64,000 nt of DNA from Paraburkholderia elongata (GCF_013177735.1 NZ_WOEZ01000195.1:32801-96800); one strand, 5' to 3'. Counted from the first letter of the stretch, positions 25,758 through 34,474 are shown. Numbers and translations are program-made. The notes: generated by a model from the sequence alone, not told the origin.

Positions 25758-27128
25758 TCAATGGCCCGCATCGGCGACGCGGGTTTGCACCGCGTCGGCT
25801 ACGCCGGGTTCGTGTTCGATCGGTGCCGGCACGCCGGGCGTGGGCACGGCTGCACCGGGTGTGGCTTCCCGGCTGCGGTGTTTGTCGGCGATGCGGACGG
25901 TCGCGGCTTCCGGTTTGGCGTCGGCGGCCTTTGCTTCTGCGGGCTTTGCTTCTGCGGGCTTTGCTTCTGCAGGCTTTACATCCGCAGGCTTTACATCCGC
26001 AGGCTTTACATCCGCAGGCTTTACATCCGAGGGCTTCACGTCCGCGGGATTGGCGCCTTCGGATCTGACTTCGGCTGATTTGGCGTCCGGCTTTTCGGCT
26101 GGCTTGTCCGTCGCTGCTTTGTCAGCAGACCTGTCGTTCGCGTGGGCGGCCGCCCTGTCAGCTCGTTCCGCCCTATCCGCGCGCTCCGGCTTGTCCTGTC
26201 CGCTGTATTCCACGTGCGCGGCGCGAATCACTGCCAGCGGCGCGGACGTCGCAGTCAGGGTCGGCCGTTCGGCTGCGGACTCCGCCACCGGCGCAGTGCG
26301 GGCCTCACCCCGCCCGGCCCCACGCTCGCTCTTGCGATCCGGGCTGCGCAAATCGAGCGCGGCCTGTACGCCGGTCACGCCGGGCACGATCTCCTGCTCG
26401 ACATTCTTCGCCGCACGGGCGCCTTTCGAACGCTTGGGCTTGGCGACCACAGCGGGCGCAGCGGCCATCACCTCGTCGAGCGCCTTCTTGGCCGCGGCCT
26501 GCTCGGCCGCCCGACGGCTCGCGCCGGAACCGGACACTTTGACGTCCAGCTTCGGCACCGTGCATTCGACTTCAAATTGTTGATTGTGCGCCGCACCATG
26601 CGTCGCAACGACGGTGTACGTAGGCAACGCGATCTTGTGGCCCTGCAGATATTCCTGCAGCAGCGTCTTGGCGTCTTTGCCGAGCGTGCGCGGGTCGATG
26701 TGATCGAGGATCGGCACGTAAAGGCGCTTGATGACTGTTTGGGCGGCATCGAACCCGCCGTCGAGGAACACCGCGCCCAGCACGGCTTCCAGCGTGTCAG
26801 CAAGGATCGACGGGCGGCGGAAGCCGCCGCTGCGCAACTCACCCTCACCGAGACGCAGGCCCTCGGAGATATTGAGGGCCTGAGCGATTTCGTAAAGCGA
26901 CTGCTGTTTGACCAGATTGGCGCGGACGCGCGACAGGTCGCCTTCGTCCAGTTTGCCGAAACGTTGGAACAAAAGCGCAGCCACCGCGCAATTCAGAACG
27001 GAGTCGCCGAGAAACTCGAGCCGTTCGTTGTGCGTGGAGCTATGACTGCGGTGCGTTAAAGCCTGGCGCAACAATTCCGCATTGCGAAATTCGTAGCGCA
27101 GACGGCTTTCCAACGGAGATAGGGGCAT
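25758..27128 (-). CDS. rnc: Ribonuclease III with long low-complexity C-terminal tail
   Basis: 456 residues, twice the E. coli enzyme (226). The RNase III domain is at the N-terminus with signature ERLEFLGDSVLNCAV and the second metal-site Glu in LEAVLGAVFLDGG. The dsRNA-binding domain spans about residues 152-222 (LLQEYLQGHKIALPTY through the ASRRAAEQAAAKKAL end). The rest, from about residue 228, is a charged Ala/Pro/Lys/Asp tail that includes nine 5-residue repeats of ADVKP/AEAKP type. RNase III cuts double-stranded RNA in rRNA processing and mRNA control. A hairpin in its leader (27234-27280) could be an autoregulatory target. The tail's function is unknown. Confidence 0.95.
   Translation of the reverse strand: MPLSPLESRLRYEFRNAELLRQALTHRSHSSTHNERLEFLGDSVLNCAVAALLFQRFGKLDEGDLSRVRANLVKQQSLYEIAQALNISEGLRLGEGELRSGGFRRPSILADTLEAVLGAVFLDGGFDAAQTVIKRLYVPILDHIDPRTLGKDAKTLLQEYLQGHKIALPTYTVVATHGAAHNQQFEVECTVPKLDVKVSGSGASRRAAEQAAAKKALDEVMAAAPAVVAKPKRSKGARAAKNVEQEIVPGVTGVQAALDLRSPDRKSERGAGRGEARTAPVAESAAERPTLTATSAPLAVIRAAHVEYSGQDKPERADRAERADRAAAHANDRSADKAATDKPAEKPDAKSAEVRSEGANPADVKPSDVKPADVKPADVKPADVKPAEAKPAEAKPAEAKAADAKPEAATVRIADKHRSREATPGAAVPTPGVPAPIEHEPGVADAVQTRVADAGH
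25911..26045 (-). repeat. Nine 15-bp tandem repeats inside rnc
   Basis: Nine exact-length 15-bp units run without gaps, coding (in gene direction) ADVKP, SDVKP, three ADVKP, two AEAKP, AEAKA and ADAKP. Adjacent units are almost identical at the DNA level, so copy number is likely to change by slippage or recombination without a frameshift. Confidence 0.93.
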
Positions 27129-27233
27129 GGGCAGAGTATAACGCGGGCGCCTGCCCCGGCGAAAACGCGGGGCGGCCAGCGGAAAAAGCGTGGTGAAGCG
27201 ACGTTACCGCGGATTCTTAAAGTAGCGTGATAG

Positions 27234-27280
27234 CACGCCGCGACTGATGTGACCTACGTGTGGGTCACCTGCGCGGCGTG
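27234..27280 (-). promoter_or_regulatory. Two-part hairpin in the lepB-rnc gap (rnc leader)
   Basis: CACGCCGCG (27234-27242) pairs with CGCGGCGTG (27272-27280). Inside, GTGACC (27249-27254) pairs with GGTCAC (27263-27268) and can extend by T-G and A-T to a 4-base loop, leaving a small internal loop. It lies about 105 bases upstream of the rnc start with no T-run after it. E. coli RNase III controls its own mRNA by cutting such a leader stem; a similar role here is inference. Confidence 0.55.
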
Positions 27281-27303
27281 TCGTGCAATCAAGGCATGCG
27301 TGC

Positions 27304-28197
27304 TCAGTGGAATGAGCCGATGCGTTTCAGATCGCTGAAGTTCATCCAGATGAAAAACGCGCGGCCGACGATATTCTTATCCGGCGCAAAACCCCAGTAG
27401 CGGCTATCAGCGCTGTTATCGCGGTTGTCGCCCATCATGAAGTAATTGCCCGGCGGCACTTTGCAGATCACGCCGCGTGCGTTGTACGTGCAGTTATCGC
27501 GATACGGATAATCTTCCGCGCCGACGATGAACGGCGGCACGGCCGGGTTGTTCAGAATCGCGTTCTTGCGGTCGCCGAGATCTTCTTCGAATTGCTTTGC
27601 GTAGCCGAGGCGCTCTTCGTCGAGATAGTCAGGTAGCGCCGTTTCCGGCACTGGCTTTCCGTTGATCGTCAGTTGCTTGTCCTGATAAGCAACGGTGTCA
27701 CCCGGCAGACCGATCACGCGCTTGATGTAGTCGACCGATTCGTCTTTCGGGTAGCGGAAAACCACCACGTCGCCACGCTCGAGCGGACGCCCTTCGGTGA
27801 TCTTCGTGTTGGTGATCGGCAGACGGATGCCGTAGTCGAATTTATTGACGAGGATGAAATCGCCCACCAGCAGCGTCGGCACCATCGAACCCGAAGGAAT
27901 CTTGAACGGCTCGACCACGAACGAGCGCACTACGAACACCACCAGAATCACCGGGAAAAAGCTCGCCGAATACTCGAGCCACCACGGCTGACGCAGCTTG
28001 TCGTCACGCAGACGGGCGCGTGTTTGCGCCGCGTTTTCGTCGGCGAAACGCTCGCCGACACGTGCCTGCTGACGGTCGAACTCGGCGACCACGGCGTCCG
28101 CTGCGCGGCGCCGTTGCGGCATGAAAACCAGTTTGTCTGCGACCCATGCGACGCCCGTCAAAATGACGAGCACAAAAAGAATCAGCGCAAAATTCAT
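27304..28197 (-). CDS. lepB: Signal peptidase I (LepB)
   Basis: 297 residues. A hydrophobic N-terminal segment (residues 2-22) and a second one at about 80-95 anchor it, with the catalytic domain in the periplasm. The nucleophile Ser is in PSGSMVPTLLVGD and the general-base Lys in DYIKRVIGLPGD, with the conserved GDNRDNSADSRYWG box near the C-terminus. It cleaves Sec and Tat signal peptides. It lies 18 bases after lepA, the classical lepA-lepB operon, and upstream of rnc. Confidence 0.97.
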   Translation of the reverse strand: MNFALILFVLVILTGVAWVADKLVFMPQRRRAADAVVAEFDRQQARVGERFADENAAQTRARLRDDKLRQPWWLEYSASFFPVILVVFVVRSFVVEPFKIPSGSMVPTLLVGDFILVNKFDYGIRLPITNTKITEGRPLERGDVVVFRYPKDESVDYIKRVIGLPGDTVAYQDKQLTINGKPVPETALPDYLDEERLGYAKQFEEDLGDRKNAILNNPAVPPFIVGAEDYPYRDNCTYNARGVICKVPPGNYFMMGDNRDNSADSRYWGFAPDKNIVGRAFFIWMNFSDLKRIGSFH

Positions 28198-28215
28198 AGG
28201 GTTCCGTTGTTCGTC

Positions 28216-30009
28216 TTATTTGTCTTCGACACGCAGAATCGCGAGGAAAGCCTCTTGCGGAATCTCGACGGACCCGACCTGCTTCATTCGCTTCTTGCCT
28301 GCCTTTTGCTTTTCCAGCAGTTTCTTCTTACGGCTAATATCGCCGCCGTAGCATTTTGCCAGCACGTTCTTACGCAACGCTTTAATGTTCTCGCGCGCAA
28401 TAATGTTCGAGCCGATGGTGGCCTGAATCGCGACGTCGTACATTTGACGCGGAATCAGTTCGCGCATTTTCGCCGCCACTTCACGGCCGCGATACTGGCT
28501 CTGCGAACGATGCACGATCACGGACAATGCATCCACCTTGTCGCCGTTGATCAGCATGTCGACCTTCACGACATCCGCCGCGCGATATTCCTTGAACTCG
28601 TAGTCCATCGACGCATAGCCACGCGAGATCGACTTCAGACGATCGAAGAAATCGAGCACGACTTCGCCCATCGGAATTTCGTAGGTCAACTGCACCTGAC
28701 GACCGTGATATTGCATGTTGATCTGCGTGCCGCGCTTTTGCGTGCACAGCGTGATCACCGAGCCCACGTAGTCTTGCGGCATGTACAGATTGACGGTGAC
28801 GATCGGCTCGCGCACTTCCTCGATCTTCGACGGCTCCGGCATCTTGGCCGGATTTTCGACCATGATGGTCGTGCCGTCGCGCTGCAGGACTTCGTACACC
28901 ACGGTCGGCGCCGTGGTGATCAGGTCCATGTCGAACTCGCGCTCGAGCCGCTCCTGCACGATCTCCATGTGCAGCAACCCGAGGAAGCCGCAACGGAAAC
29001 CGAAGCCGAGCGCCTGAGAGACTTCCGGCTCGTACTGCAGCGAGGCGTCGTTCAGCTTCAGCTTTTCCAGCGAGTCACGCAGCGCGTCGTACTGATTCGC
29101 TTCGACCGGATAGAGACCGGCGAACACCTGCGGCTTCACTTCCTTGAAGCCCGGCAGCGGCTCGGCAGCAGGACGATTCACCAGCGTAACGGTGTCACCC
29201 ACCTTCGCGGCGGCCAATTCCTTGATACCGGCGATGATGAAGCCCACCTGCCCGGCGGACAGCGATTCGAGGTTCTTCGACTTCGGCGTGAATACGCCGA
29301 TATGTTCGACCGGATACTGCGCGCCGGTCGCCATCATGCGGATCTTGTCTTTCGGACGCAGCGTGCCGTTGACGATACGCACCAGCATCACGACGCCCAC
29401 GTAGTTGTCGAACCACGAGTCGATGATCAGCGCTTGCAGCGGTGCTTCCGTGTCGCCCTTGGGCGGCGGCACCTTGGCGATCAGCGCATCGAGCACGTCT
29501 TCCACGCCAACGCCAGTCTTCGCGCTGCAATGCGTGGCGTCGGTTGCGTCAATGCCGATCACGTCTTCAATCTCTGCGATTGCGTTCTCGGGATTCGCGG
29601 CCGGCAAGTCGATCTTGTTGAGCACCGGAATCACGTCGACGCCGAGCTCGATCGCCGTGTAGCAATTGGCCACGGTTTGCGCTTCCACGCCCTGGCTTGC
29701 GTCGACGACCAGCAACGCGCCTTCACATGCGGACAGCGAGCGGCTGACTTCGTACGAGAAGTCGACGTGGCCCGGCGTGTCGATCATGTTCAGGTTATAA
29801 ATCTGCCCGTCACGGGCCTTGTACGTCAGTGCGGCGGTTTGTGCCTTGATGGTGATGCCGCGCTCGCGCTCGAGATCCATCGAGTCGAGCACTTGAGATT
29901 CCATCTCGCGGTCGGACAAGCCACCGCAGATCTGGATGATGCGATCGGCGAGCGTCGACTTGCCATGGTCGATGTGCGCAATGATCGAGAAGTTACGAAT
30001 ATGATCCAT
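28216..30009 (-). CDS. lepA: Elongation factor 4 (LepA) GTPase
   Basis: 597 residues, the normal family length. G1 is AHIDHGKSTLADR, G3 is DTPGHVDFSYEV and G4 is NKIDLPAANPE. Domains II, III and the EF-G-like V follow, then the LepA-specific C-terminal domain with the basic end SRKKKLLEKQKAGKKRMK. LepA acts on the ribosome during initiation or under stress. It starts 260 bases after the glutaredoxin gene, in a gap that holds a structured repeated element (30162-30199), and leads into lepB. Confidence 0.97.
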   Translation of the reverse strand: MDHIRNFSIIAHIDHGKSTLADRIIQICGGLSDREMESQVLDSMDLERERGITIKAQTAALTYKARDGQIYNLNMIDTPGHVDFSYEVSRSLSACEGALLVVDASQGVEAQTVANCYTAIELGVDVIPVLNKIDLPAANPENAIAEIEDVIGIDATDATHCSAKTGVGVEDVLDALIAKVPPPKGDTEAPLQALIIDSWFDNYVGVVMLVRIVNGTLRPKDKIRMMATGAQYPVEHIGVFTPKSKNLESLSAGQVGFIIAGIKELAAAKVGDTVTLVNRPAAEPLPGFKEVKPQVFAGLYPVEANQYDALRDSLEKLKLNDASLQYEPEVSQALGFGFRCGFLGLLHMEIVQERLEREFDMDLITTAPTVVYEVLQRDGTTIMVENPAKMPEPSKIEEVREPIVTVNLYMPQDYVGSVITLCTQKRGTQINMQYHGRQVQLTYEIPMGEVVLDFFDRLKSISRGYASMDYEFKEYRAADVVKVDMLINGDKVDALSVIVHRSQSQYRGREVAAKMRELIPRQMYDVAIQATIGSNIIARENIKALRKNVLAKCYGGDISRKKKLLEKQKAGKKRMKQVGSVEIPQEAFLAILRVEDK

Positions 30010-30161
30010 TCAGTACCGATCAAGCGAAAAAGGCGCGCTCGGACAATAGCGGAGCACGCCTTGTAAGTAGGTGAAAAACCTATCTATTTTAGCCGAAAAG
30101 GCTGTCGCCCGGCGCATCTTGCGAGGCTCGGGCGGAAAAGACGGCTCAGCAACTATCGTGG

Positions 30162-30199
30162 ATGGGACCAGAGTAAGCGCTGAAGCGCCAACTCTGGCC
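30162..30199 (-). repeat. Structured 38-base element, copy upstream of lepA
   Basis: The plus strand reads ATGGGACC, AGAGT, AAGCGC-TGAA-GCGC, CAACTCT, GGCC. An outer stem CCAGAGT/ACTCTGG (30168-30174, 30191-30197) encloses an inner GCGC/GCGC hairpin. The same element, with two compensatory base-pair changes in the outer stem, occurs at 41031-41068. Both are upstream of a leftward gene (lepA, plsX), about 155 and 30 bases from the start. Confidence 0.7.
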
Positions 30200-30269
30200 G
30201 ACAGGAGAGGCGTGAAACGGGGTGTGAACGGCGCACCTTCGCGCCTGGTTTGGGCCCTTTTTTGAGCCC

Positions 30270-30560
30270 TTAGTTGGACCCCAAATGCGTGGACCCCGAA
30301 TGCGCCGCCACAAAGCGTGCGGCGAGCGCGGTACGAACCCGCGCCGCATCGAGGTGATAGTGGCACAGTTCGACGCCGTCGCAGACCAGGACCGGCACCA
30401 GTTCGTTATAACGGGCTTCCAGCAAGGGATCGGTGTCGACGTCGATCACGACGACTTGCGCGCCGAATTCAGCCAGCAAAGGCTCGAGCGCGGCACGCAT
30501 GTCGTCGCACAAGTGGCACCATGCGCGCCCGTAGAGCGTGAGCGGCGCCACCCTCTTCAC
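30270..30560 (-). CDS. Glutaredoxin-family small protein
   Basis: 96 residues from ATG at 30560, whose start overlaps the degQ-like stop by four bases. Thioredoxin-fold, with a redox-type C-x2-C motif in LYGRAWCHLCDDM and the cis-Pro in LVPVLVCDG. It belongs to the glutaredoxin-like DUF836/YruB-type group whose role is not settled; oxidoreductase activity in the cytoplasm is likely. Translational coupling to the periplasmic protease gene links it to the sigma-E operon. There is no signal peptide. Confidence 0.88.
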   Translation of the reverse strand: MKRVAPLTLYGRAWCHLCDDMRAALEPLLAEFGAQVVVIDVDTDPLLEARYNELVPVLVCDGVELCHYHLDAARVRTALAARFVAAHSGSTHLGSN

Positions 30561-32080
30561 TTCTGCGCGCTGCGCGGGCGAATCGGCACGAACTGCGTGT
30601 TCTCGCCACGACGGACCAGCAGCGCGACCATTTTCTGCGAGTCGAGATGCGAGGTCACATCGTCGAACTGCTTCGCGCTCGTGATATCCGTGTCGCCCAC
30701 ACGCAGGACAATGTCGCCCTTCTGCAGTCCGACGCGCACTGCCGGGCCGTCTACCGCGTCGATCTGCACACCGTTGTGCAGTTTCAGCGCCTTCAGTTGA
30801 TCAGAAGGGATATCGCTAACGGCGAGACCCAGCACGTTCGTGGCGCGCTGCTTCGGCACCGGCGCCTTCTTCTGATCCGCCTTGGCGGTCTTGTCGGGCT
30901 GCATCTCGGCAATCGTGATCGGCAAATCGCGCGTCTGGCCCTTGCGCCAGATCGTGACAGTCGACTTGGCGCCCGGCTTCGTATCGCCGACCATGCGCGG
31001 CAAATCCGTTGCCGTGTCGACGGAATGGCCGTTGAACTTCAGGATGATGTCGCCCGGTTGCACGCCCGCCTTGTCCGCAGGACCGCCCGGTTCGACGCTG
31101 CTGACCAGCGCGCCCTGCGCCTTCGGCAGACCGAGCGAATCGGCTACATCTTTCGTCACTTCGCCGATCGCCACCGCGATCCGGCCGCGCACGACCTTAC
31201 CCGAGGCCTTCAGCTGGTCGGCCACGCGCATCGCCTCGTCGATCGGAATCGCGAACGAGATGCCCATGAAGCCGCCAGTACGGCTGTAGATCTGCGAATT
31301 GATGCCGATCACTTCGCCCTGCATGTTGATCAGCGGACCGCCTGAATTACCCGGATTGACGGCTACGTCGGTCTGAATGAACGGCAGATAATCGCCCGTA
31401 TCGCGCCCCTTGGCGCTAACGATACCGGCCGTCACCGTGTTCTCCAGACCGAACGGCGAACCGATCGCGACCACCCACTCGCCCACACGCACCTTGTTCG
31501 AGTCGCCGATCGTGATGGTCGGTAAATTGGCAGCGCTAATCTTCACGACGGCAACATCGGTCCGATCGTCCACGCCGATCAGTTTGGCCTTGAACTCGCG
31601 CTTGTCGGTGAGGGTGACGTAAATGGTGTCCGCGTCGTCCACAACGTGCGCGTTGGTCATCACGTAGCCGTCCGCCGACAGAATGAAGCCTGAACCGACG
31701 CCGCTGTTCTGTTCGGAATCGCTGTTATCCGGCGAGTCCTGGCTGCCGCCGCTACCGCCCCCACCGTTATCGCCACCGCGCGGCGTACCAGGCGAACCTG
31801 GAGATTGCGGCGACTGCGGCAACGGAATGCCGAAGAAGCGGCGGAAAAACTCCGACATGTCGCCGTCGTCCATGCCCGGCGGCAATCCACCACGGGCACC
31901 GCTGTTCGACACGCGAGTGGTCGTGCGAATGTTGACGACTGCTGGGCCAACCTTGTCGACGAGGTCAGTGAAGTCGGGCAGATTGGCTGCGGGAGCCGCC
32001 GACGCCGTGTGCGGCACGAGCGGCAAACACGCCACTACCACCGCGGCCGCGAGGAGTTTGCGCACCGAGAAAGTCGTCAT
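30557..32080 (-). CDS. degQ: Do-family periplasmic serine protease (DegQ/MucD)
   Basis: 507 residues with a Sec signal peptide (cleavage near SAAPAAN). The trypsin-like domain has the triad His in MTNAHVVDDAD, Asp in DDRTDVAVVKI and Ser in NPGNSGGPLIN. A Gly/Ser/Asn-rich loop (GGDNGGGGSGGSQD) sits before the protease core, in the LA-loop region. Two PDZ domains follow. Do proteases degrade misfolded envelope proteins. In Pseudomonas the homologue MucD lies after algU-mucA-mucB, the same order as rpoE-rseA-rseB here, which argues for a MucD-type role. The gene name degQ is by family; mucD would also fit. Confidence 0.93.
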   Translation of the reverse strand: MTTFSVRKLLAAAVVVACLPLVPHTASAAPAANLPDFTDLVDKVGPAVVNIRTTTRVSNSGARGGLPPGMDDGDMSEFFRRFFGIPLPQSPQSPGSPGTPRGGDNGGGGSGGSQDSPDNSDSEQNSGVGSGFILSADGYVMTNAHVVDDADTIYVTLTDKREFKAKLIGVDDRTDVAVVKISAANLPTITIGDSNKVRVGEWVVAIGSPFGLENTVTAGIVSAKGRDTGDYLPFIQTDVAVNPGNSGGPLINMQGEVIGINSQIYSRTGGFMGISFAIPIDEAMRVADQLKASGKVVRGRIAVAIGEVTKDVADSLGLPKAQGALVSSVEPGGPADKAGVQPGDIILKFNGHSVDTATDLPRMVGDTKPGAKSTVTIWRKGQTRDLPITIAEMQPDKTAKADQKKAPVPKQRATNVLGLAVSDIPSDQLKALKLHNGVQIDAVDGPAVRVGLQKGDIVLRVGDTDITSAKQFDDVTSHLDSQKMVALLVRRGENTQFVPIRPRSAQK

Positions 32081-32117
32081 ATCGTAGCAAGCCGAGGGAG
32101 TCGAGTGATTCGGAAGA

Positions 32118-33164
32118 TTACTTCGGAGCTTTATATTCTATGGCAGACGCAAATTGCTGCAATGTGGTCTGGGGCACTTCACCAAGCAGAGTAATCCAGA
32201 AGTCTCCGCGCCGCTTGACCAACACGTGTGTAGCGCCGCTGCTGCCCGCACCTTCCTTGCGGGTATTGTTCTCGACCGGCTCGACAAACACCGAAATGGC
32301 AGCGAGGCCGTCTGAGAATACGGCCTGATCGACGGGAATGGTCGGCTGGCCCGCGTCACGCGCAGCCATTGGGCGACGCAGTTCGCGAATCTTGCGGAAG
32401 CCCGGCACCGTGGGCGTGATCTGCCAGCCTTGCGCAGCCATATCGACGGGCTCGACCGGCGGACGCACTACCGTCCAACCTGTCGTATTACGAATGCCGT
32501 TGGCGATGGCAGTCTTGTCGACCGGCACGCCGATGCGAATCTGCGAGAACGACAACTGCTCGAGCACCTGGCCGTTCGGGTCAAGTGTCTGCGCACGCAG
32601 CAGCAGGCCAGTCTTCTTGTCGGCCCACAGCTTGTAAGCAAAGCGGTATGCGTCTTTCGGGTCGAGCTCGATCACCTGGCTGTCGATACCCGCGACGCGG
32701 TCATCGCCGAGCAGCTTCGGCTCGTACACAGAGAGCACCTGCTCGCCGCTGACAGCCAGCAACGCAGGGAACGAATCTTTGTTCTGGCGCTTCTCGACCA
32801 CGCAAAGATGCCGCTCTGGCACGAACGTGTAGAGATCTTCGTTATGGCGAAGCATTTTGCGCGGCTTGCCGTCGAGGCTTTCGAGTTGCTCGAATTCGCC
32901 GTCAGTGCGGGTCGCGTAGTGCGCGATCCGCGACGTCTGAACGAAATTGCCGCGCTGATAGACGAACGCGCCCTCGTAGTTCTGCTGCTGGGCGGCCTGA
33001 TGGATTCGATCGAGCAGCTCCGCGGCCGTGCGACGGGCGACGAGTGGATCGTCGGTTTGTGCGAAGACCCGCGGTGTAGCGGACAACAATACGGCTGCGC
33101 AGAACAGAAATGCCGGCAGCCGCCCCCAGATAGTCGTTTTATTCAACCGCGGAGTCTGCATCAA
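32118..33164 (-). CDS. rseB: Periplasmic sigma-E regulator RseB (MucB)
   Basis: 348 residues, starting one base after the rseA stop. A signal peptide ends near RVFAQTDD. The N-terminal lipoprotein-sensor-like domain (LLDRIHQAAQQQNYEGAFVY, with LDGKPRKMLRHNEDL) and a smaller C-terminal domain match RseB/MucB. In E. coli RseB binds RseA in the periplasm and shields it from DegS until off-pathway lipopolysaccharide displaces it. Its place between rseA and the Do protease supports the same circuit here. Confidence 0.94.
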   Translation of the reverse strand: MMQTPRLNKTTIWGRLPAFLFCAAVLLSATPRVFAQTDDPLVARRTAAELLDRIHQAAQQQNYEGAFVYQRGNFVQTSRIAHYATRTDGEFEQLESLDGKPRKMLRHNEDLYTFVPERHLCVVEKRQNKDSFPALLAVSGEQVLSVYEPKLLGDDRVAGIDSQVIELDPKDAYRFAYKLWADKKTGLLLRAQTLDPNGQVLEQLSFSQIRIGVPVDKTAIANGIRNTTGWTVVRPPVEPVDMAAQGWQITPTVPGFRKIRELRRPMAARDAGQPTIPVDQAVFSDGLAAISVFVEPVENNTRKEGAGSSGATHVLVKRRGDFWITLLGEVPQTTLQQFASAIEYKAPK

Positions 33165-33165
33165 A

Positions 33166-33792
33166 CTATTGGCCTTGCGTAGAAACTGCGGCAGCGCGAA
33201 TCAGCGGCATCGAGCCCGGCATGACCGGTTGTTGCGCGAATTGCTGGTGAGCTTCCAGATACTGATCGAGACTTGCGTCACGAATGATGTTGGCGTCTTG
33301 CGCAACCGGCTGCACCGTCGCGACGGGCACCGACGCCATGGCCACGCGTTGCAGCGAATCGCCATGCGACTGGAGCGACGCGACTTGCGCGACGCCGGGG
33401 CCGCCCGGCACGCCTTGCAGTTGCGGCACGACGATCCAAGTCAGTGTGGCAGCGGCAGCGGCGACAGCAAAGGCCGGCACGACGCGGCGACGCAGCGCCA
33501 GCAAACGGCGCGCAACCGGCATTGCAGCAGGCGCGAGCACGTGTGGCTCGTTGTCGAAACGTGCGGCAAAACCGCTCAGGAACGCGCCGCTCGCCGCCGG
33601 GCTGACCGCCAGATCGTCAGAACGCAGGGCGTCGCCGATCAGGTGATAGCACGACCAGGCGGCACGATCTTCGCCGTCCAGTTCGGAAACAAACGTGTTC
33701 AGATGCTCTTCGCCGAACAACTCGCCGTCGACAAAAGCGGACAGACGCTCGCCGCGCGAGCTGGCTTGCGATTGCATCGAGACCGACCCCAT
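33166..33792 (-). CDS. rseA: Anti-sigma-E factor RseA (MucA)
   Basis: 208 residues from ATG at 33792, which has GGGGAG at good distance; ATG at 33804 is also possible, while the frame to 33969 overlaps rpoE heavily and is not used. The N-terminal cytoplasmic domain begins QSQASSRGERLSAFVDGELF, typical of RseA binding to RpoE. A single membrane helix lies near residue 115 (VPAFAVAAAAATLTWIVV), followed by a periplasmic part. RseA holds RpoE inactive until it is cut by regulated proteolysis. The gene starts 83 bases after rpoE ends. Confidence 0.92.
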   Translation of the reverse strand: MGSVSMQSQASSRGERLSAFVDGELFGEEHLNTFVSELDGEDRAAWSCYHLIGDALRSDDLAVSPAASGAFLSGFAARFDNEPHVLAPAAMPVARRLLALRRRVVPAFAVAAAAATLTWIVVPQLQGVPGGPGVAQVASLQSHGDSLQRVAMASVPVATVQPVAQDANIIRDASLDQYLEAHQQFAQQPVMPGSMPLIRAAAVSTQGQ

Positions 33793-33874
33793 GATGCTCC
33801 CCATCTTACAAATACCCCGTAGTGACACCACTAATCCAGATATTGCACCCGCGCCCCGCCCGGCGGTCTGGTGT

Positions 33875-34474
33875 TTACCAGCGCTTGCCTTCAGGTGTGT
33901 CAAGCAACGGCCGCAATTTTGCCGCAATGGCTTCGCGAGCGCGAAAAATTCGTGATCTGACTGTGCCAATTGGGCAACCCATCATCTCAGCGATTTCCTC
34001 GTAGCTCAAACCTTCAATTTCACGAAGAGTAATGGCGGTGCGCAACTCTTCCGGTAAAACCGCCATCGCAGCATTGACCGTCTCAGCGATCTGCTTGCTC
34101 ATCAACATCGACTCAGGCGTGTTGATATCCCTTAGTTGGTCGGCGTCCGAGAAAGTTTCAGCTTCTTCAGCATCTGCTTCGGTCGAAGTCGGTGCGCGCC
34201 GCCCTTGGGTCGCAAGGTAGTTCTTCGCTGTATTGACCGCAATCCGGTACAACCACGTATAAAAGGCCGATTCCCCGCGAAACTGCGGCAATGCCCGGTA
34301 CGCCTTGATAAAGGCGTCCTGGGCGACGTCTTCCACTTCGGCCGGGTCGCGCACGAGGCGGGAGATCAGCCGGAGAATCTTACGGTGGTATTTGGAGACC
34401 AGAAGCTCGAACGCGGCCTTGTCGCCCTTCTGGACGCGCTCGACCAGCACCTGATCAATTTCTTTTTCGCTCAC
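33875..34474 (-). CDS. rpoE: RNA polymerase sigma-E factor (RpoE/AlgU)
   Basis: 199 residues, the usual ECF size. Region 2 includes YHRKILRLISRLVRDPAEVE and DVAQDAFIKAYRALPQFRGE; region 4 has LREIEGLSYEEIAEMMGCPI then GTVRSRIFRAREA. This is the ECF02 type that directs the envelope stress response. The operon rpoE-rseA-rseB-degQ is intact. Upstream are a TACAAT-like -10 (reverse complement at 34515-34520) and four GTTAC/GTAAC boxes at exactly 9-base steps (34542-34573), which may be a control site. The gene follows ygfX by about 100 bases. Confidence 0.96.
   Translation of the reverse strand: MSEKEIDQVLVERVQKGDKAAFELLVSKYHRKILRLISRLVRDPAEVEDVAQDAFIKAYRALPQFRGESAFYTWLYRIAVNTAKNYLATQGRRAPTSTEADAEEAETFSDADQLRDINTPESMLMSKQIAETVNAAMAVLPEELRTAITLREIEGLSYEEIAEMMGCPIGTVRSRIFRAREAIAAKLRPLLDTPEGKRW

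Noticed and set aside
25911..26045. CRISPR-like regular repeats
   Set aside because: The units are 15 bp with no spacers and lie in frame inside rnc; this is a protein repeat.
27673..30066. 797-residue antisense frame over lepB and lepA
   Set aside because: It is a shadow of two well-identified genes and is rich in His, Arg and Asp, as expected of antisense frames at high GC.
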